A stretch of DNA of 64,000 nucleotides from Nonomuraea fuscirosea (GCF_003001935.1 NZ_PVNG01000019.1:186001-250000), one strand, 5' to 3'. Shown: positions 53,206-62,077, counted from the first letter of the stretch. Notes: generated from the sequence alone by a model not told the origin. Translations and numbers: made by a program.

Positions 53206-54057
53206 TCATCGTGTCCGTCCTCGCCATGCCGTGGCCGCGAACCCCGCGAGCAGGGCCACGGCCGCCACCCCGACGTGCCGCCACATCGACGGCAGATCCC
53301 TCGTGGTCACCACCGGGTCCGGCGGCAGGCCGTACACCTCGGGCTCGTCCAGCAGCAGGAAGAACGCCCCGGTGCCGCCCACGCCGTCGCCCGGGTCGTG
53401 GCCGTACAGGCGGGCGGAGGTCGTGCCGGCGGCGCGCACCTGCTCCAGCCGCCGCTCGGCCCGCTCACGCAGCTCGTCGAGGTTCCCGAACTGGATGGAG
53501 TCCGTCGGGCACGTCTTGGCGCAGGCCGGCTCCTCCCCGGCGCCGAGCCGGTCGTAGCACATCGTGCACTTGGCCGCCGTGCCGCCGCTCTCTCCTGCGC
53601 CGCTCTTCTTCGGGCCGTTCTCCCGCTTGCCGATCACCCCGAACGGGCAGGCGGGCACGCAGTAGCCGCACCCGTTGCAGATGTCCTCCTGCACCACGAC
53701 CGTGCCGAACTCGGTGCGGAACAACGACCCGGTCGGGCACACGTCGAGGCAGGCCGCGTGCGTGCAGTGCTTGCACACGTCGGAGGCCATCAGCCAGCGG
53801 AAGTCCATCTCGCCGACCCCGGGCTCCTGGTGCCCCAGCGGCCGGCGCTGCTCGACGAACGCCACGTGCCGCCAGGTGTCGGCGCCCAGCCCCACGGTGT
53901 TGTCGTAGGACATGCCGGTGAACTCCATGCCGTCATCGGGGACCTGGTTCCACTCCTTGCACGCCACCTCGCACGCCTTGCACCCGATGCAGATGCTGGT
54001 GTCGGTGAAGAAGCCGACCCTGCCGTCGCCGAGGCGCTCGTCCAGGTCGAAAGCCAC
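53206..54057 (-). CDS. fdhB: Formate dehydrogenase iron-sulfur subunit
   Basis: 283-residue ferredoxin-like electron-transfer subunit. Four Cys clusters are present: CIGCKACEVACKEW, CKHCTHAACLDVCPTG, CNGCGYCVPACPFG and CTMCYDRLGAGEEPACAKTC, enough for four [4Fe-4S] centres. A C-terminal hydrophobic helix (VGVAAVALLAGFAATAW) would anchor it to the membrane, as in FdnH/FdoH. It sits three bases after the FdhA stop. Carries electrons from FdhA to the NrfD-like subunit. Confidence 0.92.
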   Translation of the reverse strand: MAFDLDERLGDGRVGFFTDTSICIGCKACEVACKEWNQVPDDGMEFTGMSYDNTVGLGADTWRHVAFVEQRRPLGHQEPGVGEMDFRWLMASDVCKHCTHAACLDVCPTGSLFRTEFGTVVVQEDICNGCGYCVPACPFGVIGKRENGPKKSGAGESGGTAAKCTMCYDRLGAGEEPACAKTCPTDSIQFGNLDELRERAERRLEQVRAAGTTSARLYGHDPGDGVGGTGAFFLLLDEPEVYGLPPDPVVTTRDLPSMWRHVGVAAVALLAGFAATAWRGRTR

Positions 54058-54060
54058 GGC

Positions 54061-57000
54061 TCACGCCTCCGTTCCGGTGCCGGCGGTGATGCCCGCCCGC
54101 CGCTGATAGGACCTGACCAGCTCGGGCAGCGCCGGGCCGCGCGGCCTGCGCCCCGGGCGGATGTCCGCCGACAGGGCCTTGACCTCCTGGATGTGCGAGT
54201 TGGGGTCCAGCGAGATCGCCGACAGCTCGTTGGCCGCGTCGCCCTTGGCCAGCCCGTTGGGGCCGTAGTGGAAGGGCAGGCCGATCTGGTGCAGCACCCG
54301 CCCGTTCAGACGCAGCGACGGGATGCGGTCGGTCACCAGCACCCGCGCCTCGATGGCGTTGCGCGCGGTGATGATCGTGGCCCAGTCGCCGTGCACCAGC
54401 CCGCGCTCGGCCGCCAGCGCGGGGGACACCTCGCAGAACATCTCCGGCTGCAGCTCGGCCAGATACGGGGTGAACCTGCTCATCCCGCCCGCCGTGAAGT
54501 GCTCGGTCAGCCGGTACGTCGTCACCACGTACGGGTAGACCGACGCCCCCGGCTCGTCCCCGCTCGGCTGATAGCGGTTGGCGGGATGCGGATAGAGCTT
54601 GCGGACCGGGTTGCGCTGCCGCCCGTAGAGCGGGTTGGCCACCGGCGAGTCCTGCGGCTCGTAGTGCGTCGGCAGCGGCCCGTCCACCACCCCCGCGGGG
54701 GCGAACAGCCAGCCCCTGCCGTCGGCCTGCATGATGAACGGATCGGTGCCCGACAGGGCCGCCACCCCCGAGGCGCCGGGCGGCGGCCGGTAGCCGGGGC
54801 TCTTGTCCCGCTCGAAGTCGGGCACGTCGTGGCCGGTCCACCGGCCCGCCTCCGCGTCCCACCACACCAGCCGCTTGCGCTCGCTCCACGGGCTGCCGTC
54901 CGGCCTGGCCGAGGCCCGGTTGTAGAGCACGCGCCGGTTGTCCGGCCACGCCCACGCCCACTCGGCGGCGATCCAGTCCTGCTCGGAGCCGGGCTTGCGG
55001 CGGGCGGCCTGGTTGACGCCGCCGGCGTACACGCCGCTGTAGATCCAGCAGCCGCAGGCGGTGGAGCCGTCGGCCTTGAGCCCGGCGTAGCCCGGCAGCG
55101 GGCGCCCCCGCTCGTCCCAGCCGTTGATCTCGGCCAGCACCGCCTCCGCCGACGGCTCGGCCGTCTCGCCCTCCACCGGGTAGTCCCAGGTGAGGTGGAG
55201 CACGGGCTCGTCCATCGGATCCTGTGAGCCGGCCAGCTTGGCCCTGATGAGGCGGCCCAGGTGATACATGAACCACAGGTCGCTGCGGCAGTCGCCGCGC
55301 GGCTCGACGGCCTGGTGACGCCACTGCAGCAGCCGGTTGGTGTTGGTGAAGCTGCCGGCCTTCTCCGTGTGGCAGGCCGCGGGCAGGAAGAACACCTCCG
55401 TGCCGATGTCGGCCGTGCGCAGCTCGCCCGTCTCGATCTCCGGGCCGTCCTTCCACCAGGTGGCGCTCTCGATCAGGTTGAGGTCGCGCACCACCAGCCA
55501 GTCGAGCGCGGCCATGCCGAGGCGCTGCATCTTCGCGTTGGCCGAGCCGACCGCCGGGTTCTCGCCGAGCAGCAGGTATCCCTTGCAGGTGCCGTCGAGC
55601 TGCGCCAGCACCGTGTCGTACGTGCTGTGCGAGCCCGTCAGCCGGGGCAGCCAGCCGAACCGGTAGTCGTTGCCCGCCTGCGCCGACTCGCCCCACCACG
55701 CCTTGAGCAGGCTGATCAGGTAGGCCGGCATGTTCGCCCAGAAGCCCTGGTGCGGCGCGTCGGCGCGGAGGAAGTCGTGCAGCCGCTCGTTCTCGTGCGC
55801 GTGCGGCATCGGGATGTAGCCCGGCAGCAGGTTGAACAGCGTCGGGATGTCGCTGGAGCCCTGGATGCTGGCGTGGCCGCGCAGCGCCTGGATACCGCCG
55901 CCCGGCCGGCCGATGTTGCCCAGCAGCAGCTGCAGGATGCTCGCCGCCCGGATGAACTGCGAGCCGTCGCTGTGCTGCGTCCAGCCGACCGCGTAGACGA
56001 ACTCGGCGGTCTTGTCGGGCCCCGAGTTCTCCGTCAGGTGGCGGCACACCTCCTCGAACAGGTGCCGCGGCACCCCGCACACCCGCTCGACCATCTCCGG
56101 CGTGTAGCGGGCGTAGTGGCGGCGCAGCACGTTGAGCACGCAGCGCGGGTCGCGCAGCGTCTCGTCCCGCCGGGGCCGGCCGTTCAGCGGGACGCCGGTG
56201 CTCCCCTGCACCTCGCCGCGCCCCGGCGTCTCCTGCCCCGGCCGGTCGTAGCCGGAGTCGCGCTCGCCGGAGGCCGCCACCGCCGTCATGCCCTCGTACT
56301 GCCAGGAGTCGTCGTCGTAGGCCCGCGTCTCCTGGTCGAAGCCGGAGAACACGCCGTCGAGGTCCTCGGCGTCGCGGAAGTCCTCACGCAGGACGGTGGC
56401 CGCGTTGGTGTAGTTGAGCACGTACTCGTGGAAGTACAGCTCGTTCTCCAGCACGTGGTTGATGATCGCGCCGAGGAAGGCCACGTCGGAGCCGGCCCTG
56501 ATCGGCACGTGCAGATCGGCCAGCGCGCTCGTCCTGGTGAAGCGCGGATCCACGTGAATGATCACCGCGCCGCGCGCCTTGGCCTCCATCACCCACTGGA
56601 AGCCCACCGGATGGGCCTCGGCGAAGTTCGAGCCCTGGATGACCACGCAGTCGGAGTGCTGCAGGTCCTGCATGAACGTGGTGGCGCCGCCCCGCCCGAA
56701 CGACGTGCCCAGCCCCACCACGGTCGAGCTGTGGCAGACGCGGGCCTGGTTCTCGATCTGCACCACGCCGAGCGCCGTCAGCAGCTTCTTGATGAGGTAG
56801 TTCTCCTCGTTGTCCAGCGTGGCGCCGCCCAGGCTGGCGATGCCCATGGTCCGCGCGGTACGCCGGCCGTCCTGCTCCCACTGCCACGTCTCGCGCCTGG
56901 TCGCGATAATCCGGTCGGCGATCATGTCCATGGCGGTGGCCAGGTCGATCGGCTGCCAGTCCGCCGCGCCGGGCGGGCGGTAGAGGGCGTCGTACTGCCG

Positions 57001-57285
57001 GCCGGAGTCGGTGGTGAGCTGGAGGCTGGCCGCGCCCTTCGGGCACAGCCGGCCGCGGCTGATCGGGGAGTCGGGGTCGCCCTCGATCTGCACGACCCGC
57101 TCGTCCCGTACGTACACGTTCTGGCCGCAGCCCACCGCGCAGTACGGGCACACGGACTTCACCACCCGGTCGGCCGTGGCCGTGCGGGCCCGCACCGCCC
57201 GCGTCGCGGCCGACTCGGCCGCGGGCCCCCGCGCCGTGCGGTCCCCGCCGGTGAGCTGCCGCAGCAGCGGCCACCCCAGATCCAT
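54061..57285 (-). CDS. fdhA: Formate dehydrogenase major (molybdopterin) subunit, cysteine type
   Basis: 1074-residue Mo/W-bis-MGD oxidoreductase. A [4Fe-4S] site (Cys46, 49, 53 in VCPYCAVGCG, and Cys81 in RLCPKGAA) precedes the active-site ligand Cys184 in ENQARVCHSSTVVGLG, where E. coli FdnG/FdoG have selenocysteine. The cofactor-binding domains are complete, ending with the C-terminal barrel (GDWATIITARNAIEARVLVT). No twin-arginine signal is evident at the chosen start (MDLGWPLLRQLTGGDRT, ATG 57285), suggesting a cytoplasm-facing enzyme. First gene of fdhAB-nrfD-small protein. Confidence 0.95.
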   Translation of the reverse strand: MDLGWPLLRQLTGGDRTARGPAAESAATRAVRARTATADRVVKSVCPYCAVGCGQNVYVRDERVVQIEGDPDSPISRGRLCPKGAASLQLTTDSGRQYDALYRPPGAADWQPIDLATAMDMIADRIIATRRETWQWEQDGRRTARTMGIASLGGATLDNEENYLIKKLLTALGVVQIENQARVCHSSTVVGLGTSFGRGGATTFMQDLQHSDCVVIQGSNFAEAHPVGFQWVMEAKARGAVIIHVDPRFTRTSALADLHVPIRAGSDVAFLGAIINHVLENELYFHEYVLNYTNAATVLREDFRDAEDLDGVFSGFDQETRAYDDDSWQYEGMTAVAASGERDSGYDRPGQETPGRGEVQGSTGVPLNGRPRRDETLRDPRCVLNVLRRHYARYTPEMVERVCGVPRHLFEEVCRHLTENSGPDKTAEFVYAVGWTQHSDGSQFIRAASILQLLLGNIGRPGGGIQALRGHASIQGSSDIPTLFNLLPGYIPMPHAHENERLHDFLRADAPHQGFWANMPAYLISLLKAWWGESAQAGNDYRFGWLPRLTGSHSTYDTVLAQLDGTCKGYLLLGENPAVGSANAKMQRLGMAALDWLVVRDLNLIESATWWKDGPEIETGELRTADIGTEVFFLPAACHTEKAGSFTNTNRLLQWRHQAVEPRGDCRSDLWFMYHLGRLIRAKLAGSQDPMDEPVLHLTWDYPVEGETAEPSAEAVLAEINGWDERGRPLPGYAGLKADGSTACGCWIYSGVYAGGVNQAARRKPGSEQDWIAAEWAWAWPDNRRVLYNRASARPDGSPWSERKRLVWWDAEAGRWTGHDVPDFERDKSPGYRPPPGASGVAALSGTDPFIMQADGRGWLFAPAGVVDGPLPTHYEPQDSPVANPLYGRQRNPVRKLYPHPANRYQPSGDEPGASVYPYVVTTYRLTEHFTAGGMSRFTPYLAELQPEMFCEVSPALAAERGLVHGDWATIITARNAIEARVLVTDRIPSLRLNGRVLHQIGLPFHYGPNGLAKGDAANELSAISLDPNSHIQEVKALSADIRPGRRPRGPALPELVRSYQRRAGITAGTGTEA

Positions 57286-57347
57286 GACACCCCCCGATGT
57301 CCCCGGCCCGAGTCCTGCCCGGGCAGAGCGGGAGGAAAACCGCCAGG

Positions 57348-58760
57348 TCAGAACACCCGGGCGGCCGCCTCGTCCCAGGCGCTCGCGGACCCGGACGGCT
57401 CGTAGCGGCGCAGCGGCTGGGAGTAGGCCACCAGCGAGCGCATCTCCGCCAGGCCGGCGACCAGCCCGGCCGCCCGCGCCTGCACCAGTACGTTGCCGAG
57501 CGCGGTCGCCTCGGCGGGGCCCGCCACCACGGGCAGCCCGCAGGCGTCGGCGGTGAACTGGCACAGCAGCTCGTTGCGCGACCCGCCGCCGACGAGGTGG
57601 ATCACCTCGACGTCGCGCCCGGACAGCTCCATCGCCTGCCGCACGGCCAGCCGGTGCCCGAGCGCCAGGCTCTCCAGCACGCACCGCACGTAGGCGGCGG
57701 GGGAGGAGGGCGGAAGCTGGCCGGTGCGGCGGCACTCGTCGGCGATCCTGGCCGGCATGTCGCCCGGCGGCAGGAACACCGGCTCGTCGGGGTTCACCAC
57801 GGCCGCGAACGGCTTCTCGCCCGCCGCGGCGGCCAGCAGCTCGCCCAGGTCGGAGCCGGGCCAGGCGCGCAGGCACTCCTGCAGCAGCCACAGGCCCATG
57901 ACGTTGCGCAGGTAGCGGACGGTGCCGTCGATGCCGGCCTCGTTGGTGAAGTTCGCCGCCCGGCTCTCGGGGGTGAGCACCGGTCCCGGCAGCTCCACCC
58001 CGGCCAGCGACCAGGTGCCGCAGGAGATATAGGCGAACGCGGGACCGACGGCGGGGACCGCGGCCACCGCGGAGGCGGTGTCGTGCGAGCCCACCGCCCT
58101 GACCGGCGCCGACCAGCCGATCTCGGCCGCCACGTCGCGCCGCAGCCCGCCGACCGCCTCGCCCGGCTGCCGCAGCGGCGGGAAGATCCCGGCGGGCAGG
58201 CCGAGCCGCTCGATCAGGGACGTGGCCCAGGTGCGCGTGCGCACGTCGAGCAGGCCCGTGGTGGAGGCGTTGGTCACCTCGGCGCCCGCCTCGCCGGTCA
58301 GCCAGTAGCCGATCAGGTCGGGGACGAGCAGCATCGTGGCCGCCCCGTCGAGCCGGTCGGCCAGCAACTGGTAGATCGTGTTAAACGGCAGTACCTGCAG
58401 CCCGGACACGTCGTACAGCGTCTCCGCCCCGACGGAGCCGGCCACCCGCTCGGCGACGCCGCGCGTGCGGTCGTCGCGGTAGTGCACCGGGTTGCCCAGC
58501 AGCGCGCCCGACTCGTCGAGCAGCCCGTAGTCCACGGCCCACGAGTCGACGCCGATGGAGGAGACGGGCCCGGCGGCGCGCAGGCCGGCCAGGATCTCCC
58601 GGTAGAGGCCGAGGACGTCCCAGTAGAGGCGGCCCGCCACCCGCACGGGGCCGTTGGGGAAGCGGTGCGCCTCGGTCAGGCTGAGCCCGTCGGTCAGGTC
58701 GGCCAGCATCACCCGGCCGCTGGAGGCGCCCAGGTCGACGGCGGCGAAACGGCGGCTCAC
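57348..58760 (-). CDS. rhaB: L-rhamnulokinase
   Basis: 470-residue FGGY-family kinase phosphorylating L-rhamnulose at C1. N-terminal FAAVDLGASSGRVMLADL, then GVDSWAVDYGLLDESGALLG (rhamnulokinase-type substrate loop), YISCGTWSLAGVEL and the C-terminal ATP-site VEVIHLVGGGSRNELLCQFT are all present. It starts with GTG 58760, overlapping the LacI stop by 4 bases (GTGA), so regulator and kinase are coupled. Divergent from GH42; the remaining rhamnose genes lie 3 kb away on the plus strand. Confidence 0.95.
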   Translation of the reverse strand: MSRRFAAVDLGASSGRVMLADLTDGLSLTEAHRFPNGPVRVAGRLYWDVLGLYREILAGLRAAGPVSSIGVDSWAVDYGLLDESGALLGNPVHYRDDRTRGVAERVAGSVGAETLYDVSGLQVLPFNTIYQLLADRLDGAATMLLVPDLIGYWLTGEAGAEVTNASTTGLLDVRTRTWATSLIERLGLPAGIFPPLRQPGEAVGGLRRDVAAEIGWSAPVRAVGSHDTASAVAAVPAVGPAFAYISCGTWSLAGVELPGPVLTPESRAANFTNEAGIDGTVRYLRNVMGLWLLQECLRAWPGSDLGELLAAAAGEKPFAAVVNPDEPVFLPPGDMPARIADECRRTGQLPPSSPAAYVRCVLESLALGHRLAVRQAMELSGRDVEVIHLVGGGSRNELLCQFTADACGLPVVAGPAEATALGNVLVQARAAGLVAGLAEMRSLVAYSQPLRRYEPSGSASAWDEAAARVF

Positions 58761-59758
58761 TGCGTGGACTCCCTGGCGACGAGCTCCGGCTGGAACATGA
58801 TGTGCTGGTGCGCGTGGGTCTCGGGATTGGCGCACTCGTCGAGCAGCAGCTCGGTCGCGATCCGGCCCAGCTGGTACGTGGGCTGCCGCATCGAGCTGAG
58901 GGACACGGTCGAGGCCGCGGCGAAGTCGATGTCGTCGTAGCCGATCAGCGCCACGTCCTCGGGCACCCGCACCCCGGACCGCAGCAGCGCGCGCAGCACG
59001 CCGAGCGCGAGCAGGTCGTTGGCGCAGAAGACGGCCTCCGGCAGCCCTCGCGCGATCAGGTCGGCGGCCGCCTTCTCGCCCGAGCGGGCCGTCATCGTGG
59101 CGGCCTCGGCCACCATCAGGTCGCCGGGGTCGAGCCCCGCGGCCCGCAGCGCGGCCTTGGCCCCCTCGCGCCGCTCCACGCACTGCCTGATGGTCAGCGG
59201 GCCGGTCACGTAGGCGACGCTGCGCGCGCCCCTGGACAGCAGGTGCGCCACGGCGGCCCGGCCGCCGGCGACGTCGTCGACGGCCACCGCGCACTGGTCG
59301 GGCCGGTGGGCGGGATGGTCGACCAGCACCACGCTGATGCCGTGCCCGCGCAGCCGGTCGAGCCTGGCCGGGTCCTCGCCGGAAGGGGTGATCAGCACGC
59401 CGCGCACCCGGTGCTCGGCCAGCACGCGCAGGTTGCGGTCCTCCTTGTCCACCGAGCCGGCCGAGTTGCCCAGGATGACCGCGTACCCCACCTCGCTGGC
59501 CACGTCCTCGACGCCGGCCGCGACCTCGGTGAAGAAGGGGTTGCCGATGTCGATCACGCTCAGGCCGATCGTCCTGCTGTGCCCGGCGCGCAGCGTCGAG
59601 GCGGAGCCGTGGCGGACGAACCCCAGCTCGTCGATCGCGGCCTCGACCCGTTCGCGGGTGGCGGGGGCGACCTTGCCGGGCCGGTTCAGTACATTGGAGA
59701 CCGTGCCTGGGGAGACGCCTGCGTGCGCGGCGACGTCCTTGATGCTGACCATGGCCAT
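58757..59758 (-). CDS. LacI family regulator of rhamnose utilisation
   Basis: 333-residue LacI/GalR repressor. HTH SIKDVAAHAGVSPGTVSNVL, hinge STLRAGHSRTIGL, then a sugar-binding domain with DIGNPFFTEVAAGVEDVASE and CANDLLALGVLRALLRSGVR. ATG 59758 (or 59752) is preferred to the TTG at 59767. It is coupled to rhaB. The motif ATTAAAACGT lies 9 bp upstream of its own start, in front of GH42 and in front of rhaM, so it probably controls itself and all those genes, with rhamnose or a rhamnoside as inducer. Confidence 0.93.
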   Translation of the reverse strand: MAMVSIKDVAAHAGVSPGTVSNVLNRPGKVAPATRERVEAAIDELGFVRHGSASTLRAGHSRTIGLSVIDIGNPFFTEVAAGVEDVASEVGYAVILGNSAGSVDKEDRNLRVLAEHRVRGVLITPSGEDPARLDRLRGHGISVVLVDHPAHRPDQCAVAVDDVAGGRAAVAHLLSRGARSVAYVTGPLTIRQCVERREGAKAALRAAGLDPGDLMVAEAATMTARSGEKAAADLIARGLPEAVFCANDLLALGVLRALLRSGVRVPEDVALIGYDDIDFAAASTVSLSSMRQPTYQLGRIATELLLDECANPETHAHQHIMFQPELVARESTQ

Positions 59759-59766
59759 GGGGCCCA

Positions 59767-59776
59767 ATTAAAACGT
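59767..59776. promoter_or_regulatory. Rhamnose operator copy 1 (regulator-rhaB promoter)
   Basis: ATTAAAACGT, then ACTAA, just upstream of the LacI gene start on the minus strand. It is one of three copies within 2.3 kb and implies autoregulation. Confidence 0.65.
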
Positions 59777-59948
59777 ACTAACCGACCCCGCGCCAGTCGC
59801 CTGACCGGTGCCAGCAGGCATTCCGGACCTCGCCGGGCCCCGGTGCTCCGCCATCGTAGCGGTCCAGGGTGATCGCGGCGTCATCGGCTGATCAGCGGCG
59901 ATTTTCGCCCCCCGCCGCCGCCGGGGTCTTGTGGGCCCAGGGGAGAGA

Positions 59949-59958
59949 ACGTTTTAAT
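59949..59958. promoter_or_regulatory. Rhamnose operator copy 2 (GH42 promoter)
   Basis: ACGTTTTAAT, the inverse complement of ATTAAAACGT, 64 bp upstream of the GH42 start. It is the second copy of the shared motif. Confidence 0.65.
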
Positions 59959-59981
59959 CCACCATAACCAACGGCGTGACC

Positions 59982-60001
59982 AACTGTGAGCGCTAACAGT
60001 T
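59982..60001. promoter_or_regulatory. GalR/LacI-type palindrome in front of GH42
   Basis: AACTGTGAGCGCTAACAGTT pairs at 9 of 10 positions around an AGCGCT centre. This is close to the classical TGTGAGCGCTNACA-type LacI/GalR operator and unlike the ATTAAAACGT motif 23 bp upstream. It suggests a second repressor. Confidence 0.7.
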
Positions 60002-60021
60002 CATCGTGAAAGGCAGGCTTC

Positions 60022-61980
60022 ATGCCGGATGTCCCGGATGTCCCGGATGTCATCGCGTACGGCGGTGACTGGAACCCGGAGCAGTGGCCCGAGGAGACGT
60101 GGGAGCAGGACGTCGCGCTGATGCGCGAGGCCGGCGTCAACCGGGTCAGCGTCGGGATCTTCTCCTGGTCGCTGATCGAGCCCGCCGAGGGCGTGTTCGA
60201 CTTCGGCTGGTTCGACCGGGTGATGGACCTGCTGGCCGGGAACGGCATCCGGGCCAACCTGGCGACCCCCACCGCCTCGCCGCCGCCCTGGTTCGCCGAT
60301 GCCTACCCCGAGGCGCTCCCGGTGGACGCCGACGGCCGGCGGCTGCACCACGGCAGCAGGCAGGGCTTCTGCCCCAGTTCGCCGATCTACCGCGAGAAGG
60401 CGCTGCGCATCGCCGAGCAGGTGGCCACGCGCTACCGCGGCCATCCGGCGCTGGCGCTGTGGCACGTGCACAACGAGTACGGCTGCCACAACGCCCGCTG
60501 CTACTGCGACACCTCGGCGGCGGCCTTCCGCGCCTGGCTGCGCTCCCGCTACGCCACGCTCGACGCGCTCAACGACGCCTGGGGCACCGCGTTCTGGTCG
60601 CAGCGCTACCACGACTGGGCACAGATCCTGCCGCCCCGCGCCACTCCCAGCTTCACCAACCCGGGCCAGCAGCTCGACTTCCGCCGGTTCAGCTCCGACG
60701 CCCTGGTCGAGCTGTACGTGGCCGAGCGCGACCTGCTCAGGGAGCTGACCCCCGGCGTGCCCGCGACCACCAACCTGATGGCCGGCGCGCACTGGGACAT
60801 GGACGCCTGGGCCTTCGCCGCCGAGGTGGACGTGGTCTCGACCGACCACTACCTCGTGGGCGCCCGCCCCGAGCCGCACGTCGACCTGGCCTTCGCCGCC
60901 GACTACGCCCGCTCGCTCAACGGCGGCCGGCCCTGGCTGCTCATGGAGCACTCCACCAGCGCGGTCAACTGGCAGCCGCGCAACCTCGCCAAGACCCCCG
61001 GCGAGCTGCGCCGCAACTCGCTGTCCCACCTGGCCAGGGGCGCTGACGGGATCATGTTCTTCCAGTGGCGGCAGTCGCGGGCGGGCGCCGAGAAGTGGCA
61101 CTCGGCGATGCTGCCGCACGCGGGCACCGGCACCAAGGTCTGGCGCGAGGTGGTGGCGCTGGGCGCGGAACTGGCCGCGCTGTCCGAGGTGGCGGGCAGC
61201 ACGGTCACGGCCGACGCCGCCCTCCTGCTCGACCACTCCAGCGTGTGGGCGCAGGACCACCCGGCCCAGCCGACCGCCGACCTCGACCCGGTGGAGGAGG
61301 CCAAGCGCTGGCACGCCGCGCTCTGGCGGGCCGGCGTCACCTGCGACGTGGCCCATCCCGAGGGGGATCTGTCCGGTTACCGCCTGCTCCTGGTGCCCCA
61401 GCTCTACCTGGTGAGCGACGCGGGGGCGGCCAACGTGGAGGAGTTCGCCCGGCGGGGCGGGATCGTGCTCGTGGGCCCGTACAGCGGGATCGTGGACGAG
61501 CACGACCGGGTGCGGCTGGGCGGCTACCCGGGCGCCTGGCGGGACCTGCTCGGCGTCGGCACCGAGGAGTTCTTCCCGCTGGACGCGCCGATCCGGCTGG
61601 CCTCGGGCGCGACCGGGACCCTGTGGAGCGAGGCCGCGCGGGCCACCACCGCGAAGGTGCTCGACACGTACCTGTCCGGCGAGCCGGCCTGGACCCGCAA
61701 CGAGTTCGGCGACGGCGCGGCGCACTACCTGACCACGGTGCTCGACGACGCCGCGCTCGCCGAGGTGCTGGCCACGGTCTGCCGCGAGGCGGAGGTGGAG
61801 CCGCCCGCCGTGAGCGGGCCCGGCGTCGAGGTCGTGCGGCGCTCCCACGCCGACGGGCGCTCGTTCCTGTTCGCGATCAACCACACGGACCGGGACGCCT
61901 CGGTGACGACCGGGGCGGGCGACAGGGTCACCGTCCCGGCCGGGGACGTCCTGGTCATCCCCCAGGTCACCCGCCCTTGA
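60022..61980 (+). CDS. Beta-galactosidase, glycoside hydrolase family 42
   Basis: 652-residue GH42 enzyme. The barrel starts GDWNPEQWPEETWEQDVALM; acid/base Glu152 is in WHVHNEYGCHN and nucleophile Glu309 in LLMEHSTSAVNWQ. A zinc-binding Cys set (GFCPSS, Cys155, NARCYCD) is present. The trimerisation and C-terminal beta domains follow. The N-terminus is M followed by PDV repeated three times, an in-frame 9-bp triplication. No signal peptide, so it acts on imported galactosides. It lies inside the rhamnose regulon, which suggests galactosyl-rhamnosyl substrates such as rhamnogalacturonan fragments (inference). Confidence 0.95.
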   Translation: MPDVPDVPDVIAYGGDWNPEQWPEETWEQDVALMREAGVNRVSVGIFSWSLIEPAEGVFDFGWFDRVMDLLAGNGIRANLATPTASPPPWFADAYPEALPVDADGRRLHHGSRQGFCPSSPIYREKALRIAEQVATRYRGHPALALWHVHNEYGCHNARCYCDTSAAAFRAWLRSRYATLDALNDAWGTAFWSQRYHDWAQILPPRATPSFTNPGQQLDFRRFSSDALVELYVAERDLLRELTPGVPATTNLMAGAHWDMDAWAFAAEVDVVSTDHYLVGARPEPHVDLAFAADYARSLNGGRPWLLMEHSTSAVNWQPRNLAKTPGELRRNSLSHLARGADGIMFFQWRQSRAGAEKWHSAMLPHAGTGTKVWREVVALGAELAALSEVAGSTVTADAALLLDHSSVWAQDHPAQPTADLDPVEEAKRWHAALWRAGVTCDVAHPEGDLSGYRLLLVPQLYLVSDAGAANVEEFARRGGIVLVGPYSGIVDEHDRVRLGGYPGAWRDLLGVGTEEFFPLDAPIRLASGATGTLWSEAARATTAKVLDTYLSGEPAWTRNEFGDGAAHYLTTVLDDAALAEVLATVCREAEVEPPAVSGPGVEVVRRSHADGRSFLFAINHTDRDASVTTGAGDRVTVPAGDVLVIPQVTRP

Positions 61981-61983
61981 CGT

Positions 61984-62007
61984 GCCGCCGCCGTATGGCG
62001 CGGCGGC
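61984..62007 (+). terminator. Short hairpin after GH42
   Basis: GCCGCCGC and GCGGCGGC form an 8-bp stem with an 8-nt loop, starting three bases after the GH42 stop and just before the rhaM promoter. Confidence 0.6.
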
Positions 62008-62010
62008 GCA

Positions 62011-62040
62011 TTGACAGCGGGCAGCAGGAATCATAGTTTC
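62011..62040 (+). promoter_or_regulatory. Putative promoter of the rhaM-rhaI-rhaD operon
   Basis: TTGACA (62011-62016) followed by CATAGT (62032-62037, 15 bp spacing) or TAGTTT (62035, 18 bp). It lies just upstream of the ATTAAAACGTTTT operator. Confidence 0.5.
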
Positions 62041-62051
62041 CTGCACGAAGG

Positions 62052-62066
62052 ATTAAAACGTTTTGA
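62052..62066. promoter_or_regulatory. Rhamnose operator copy 3 (rhaM promoter)
   Basis: ATTAAAACGTTTTGA; its core TTAAAACGTTTTGA is a CG-centred near-palindrome, the best of the three copies. It abuts the rhaM ribosome site (GAAGGG). Confidence 0.75.
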
Positions 62067-62077
62067 AGGGATCGTCA

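Noticed and set aside
53933-56080. 715-codon minus-strand frame inside the fdhA region, and the extension of fdhA itself to 57891
   Set aside because: Out-of-frame shadow of fdhA; the extension runs into rhaB in another frame. The molybdopterin protein begins naturally at 57285.
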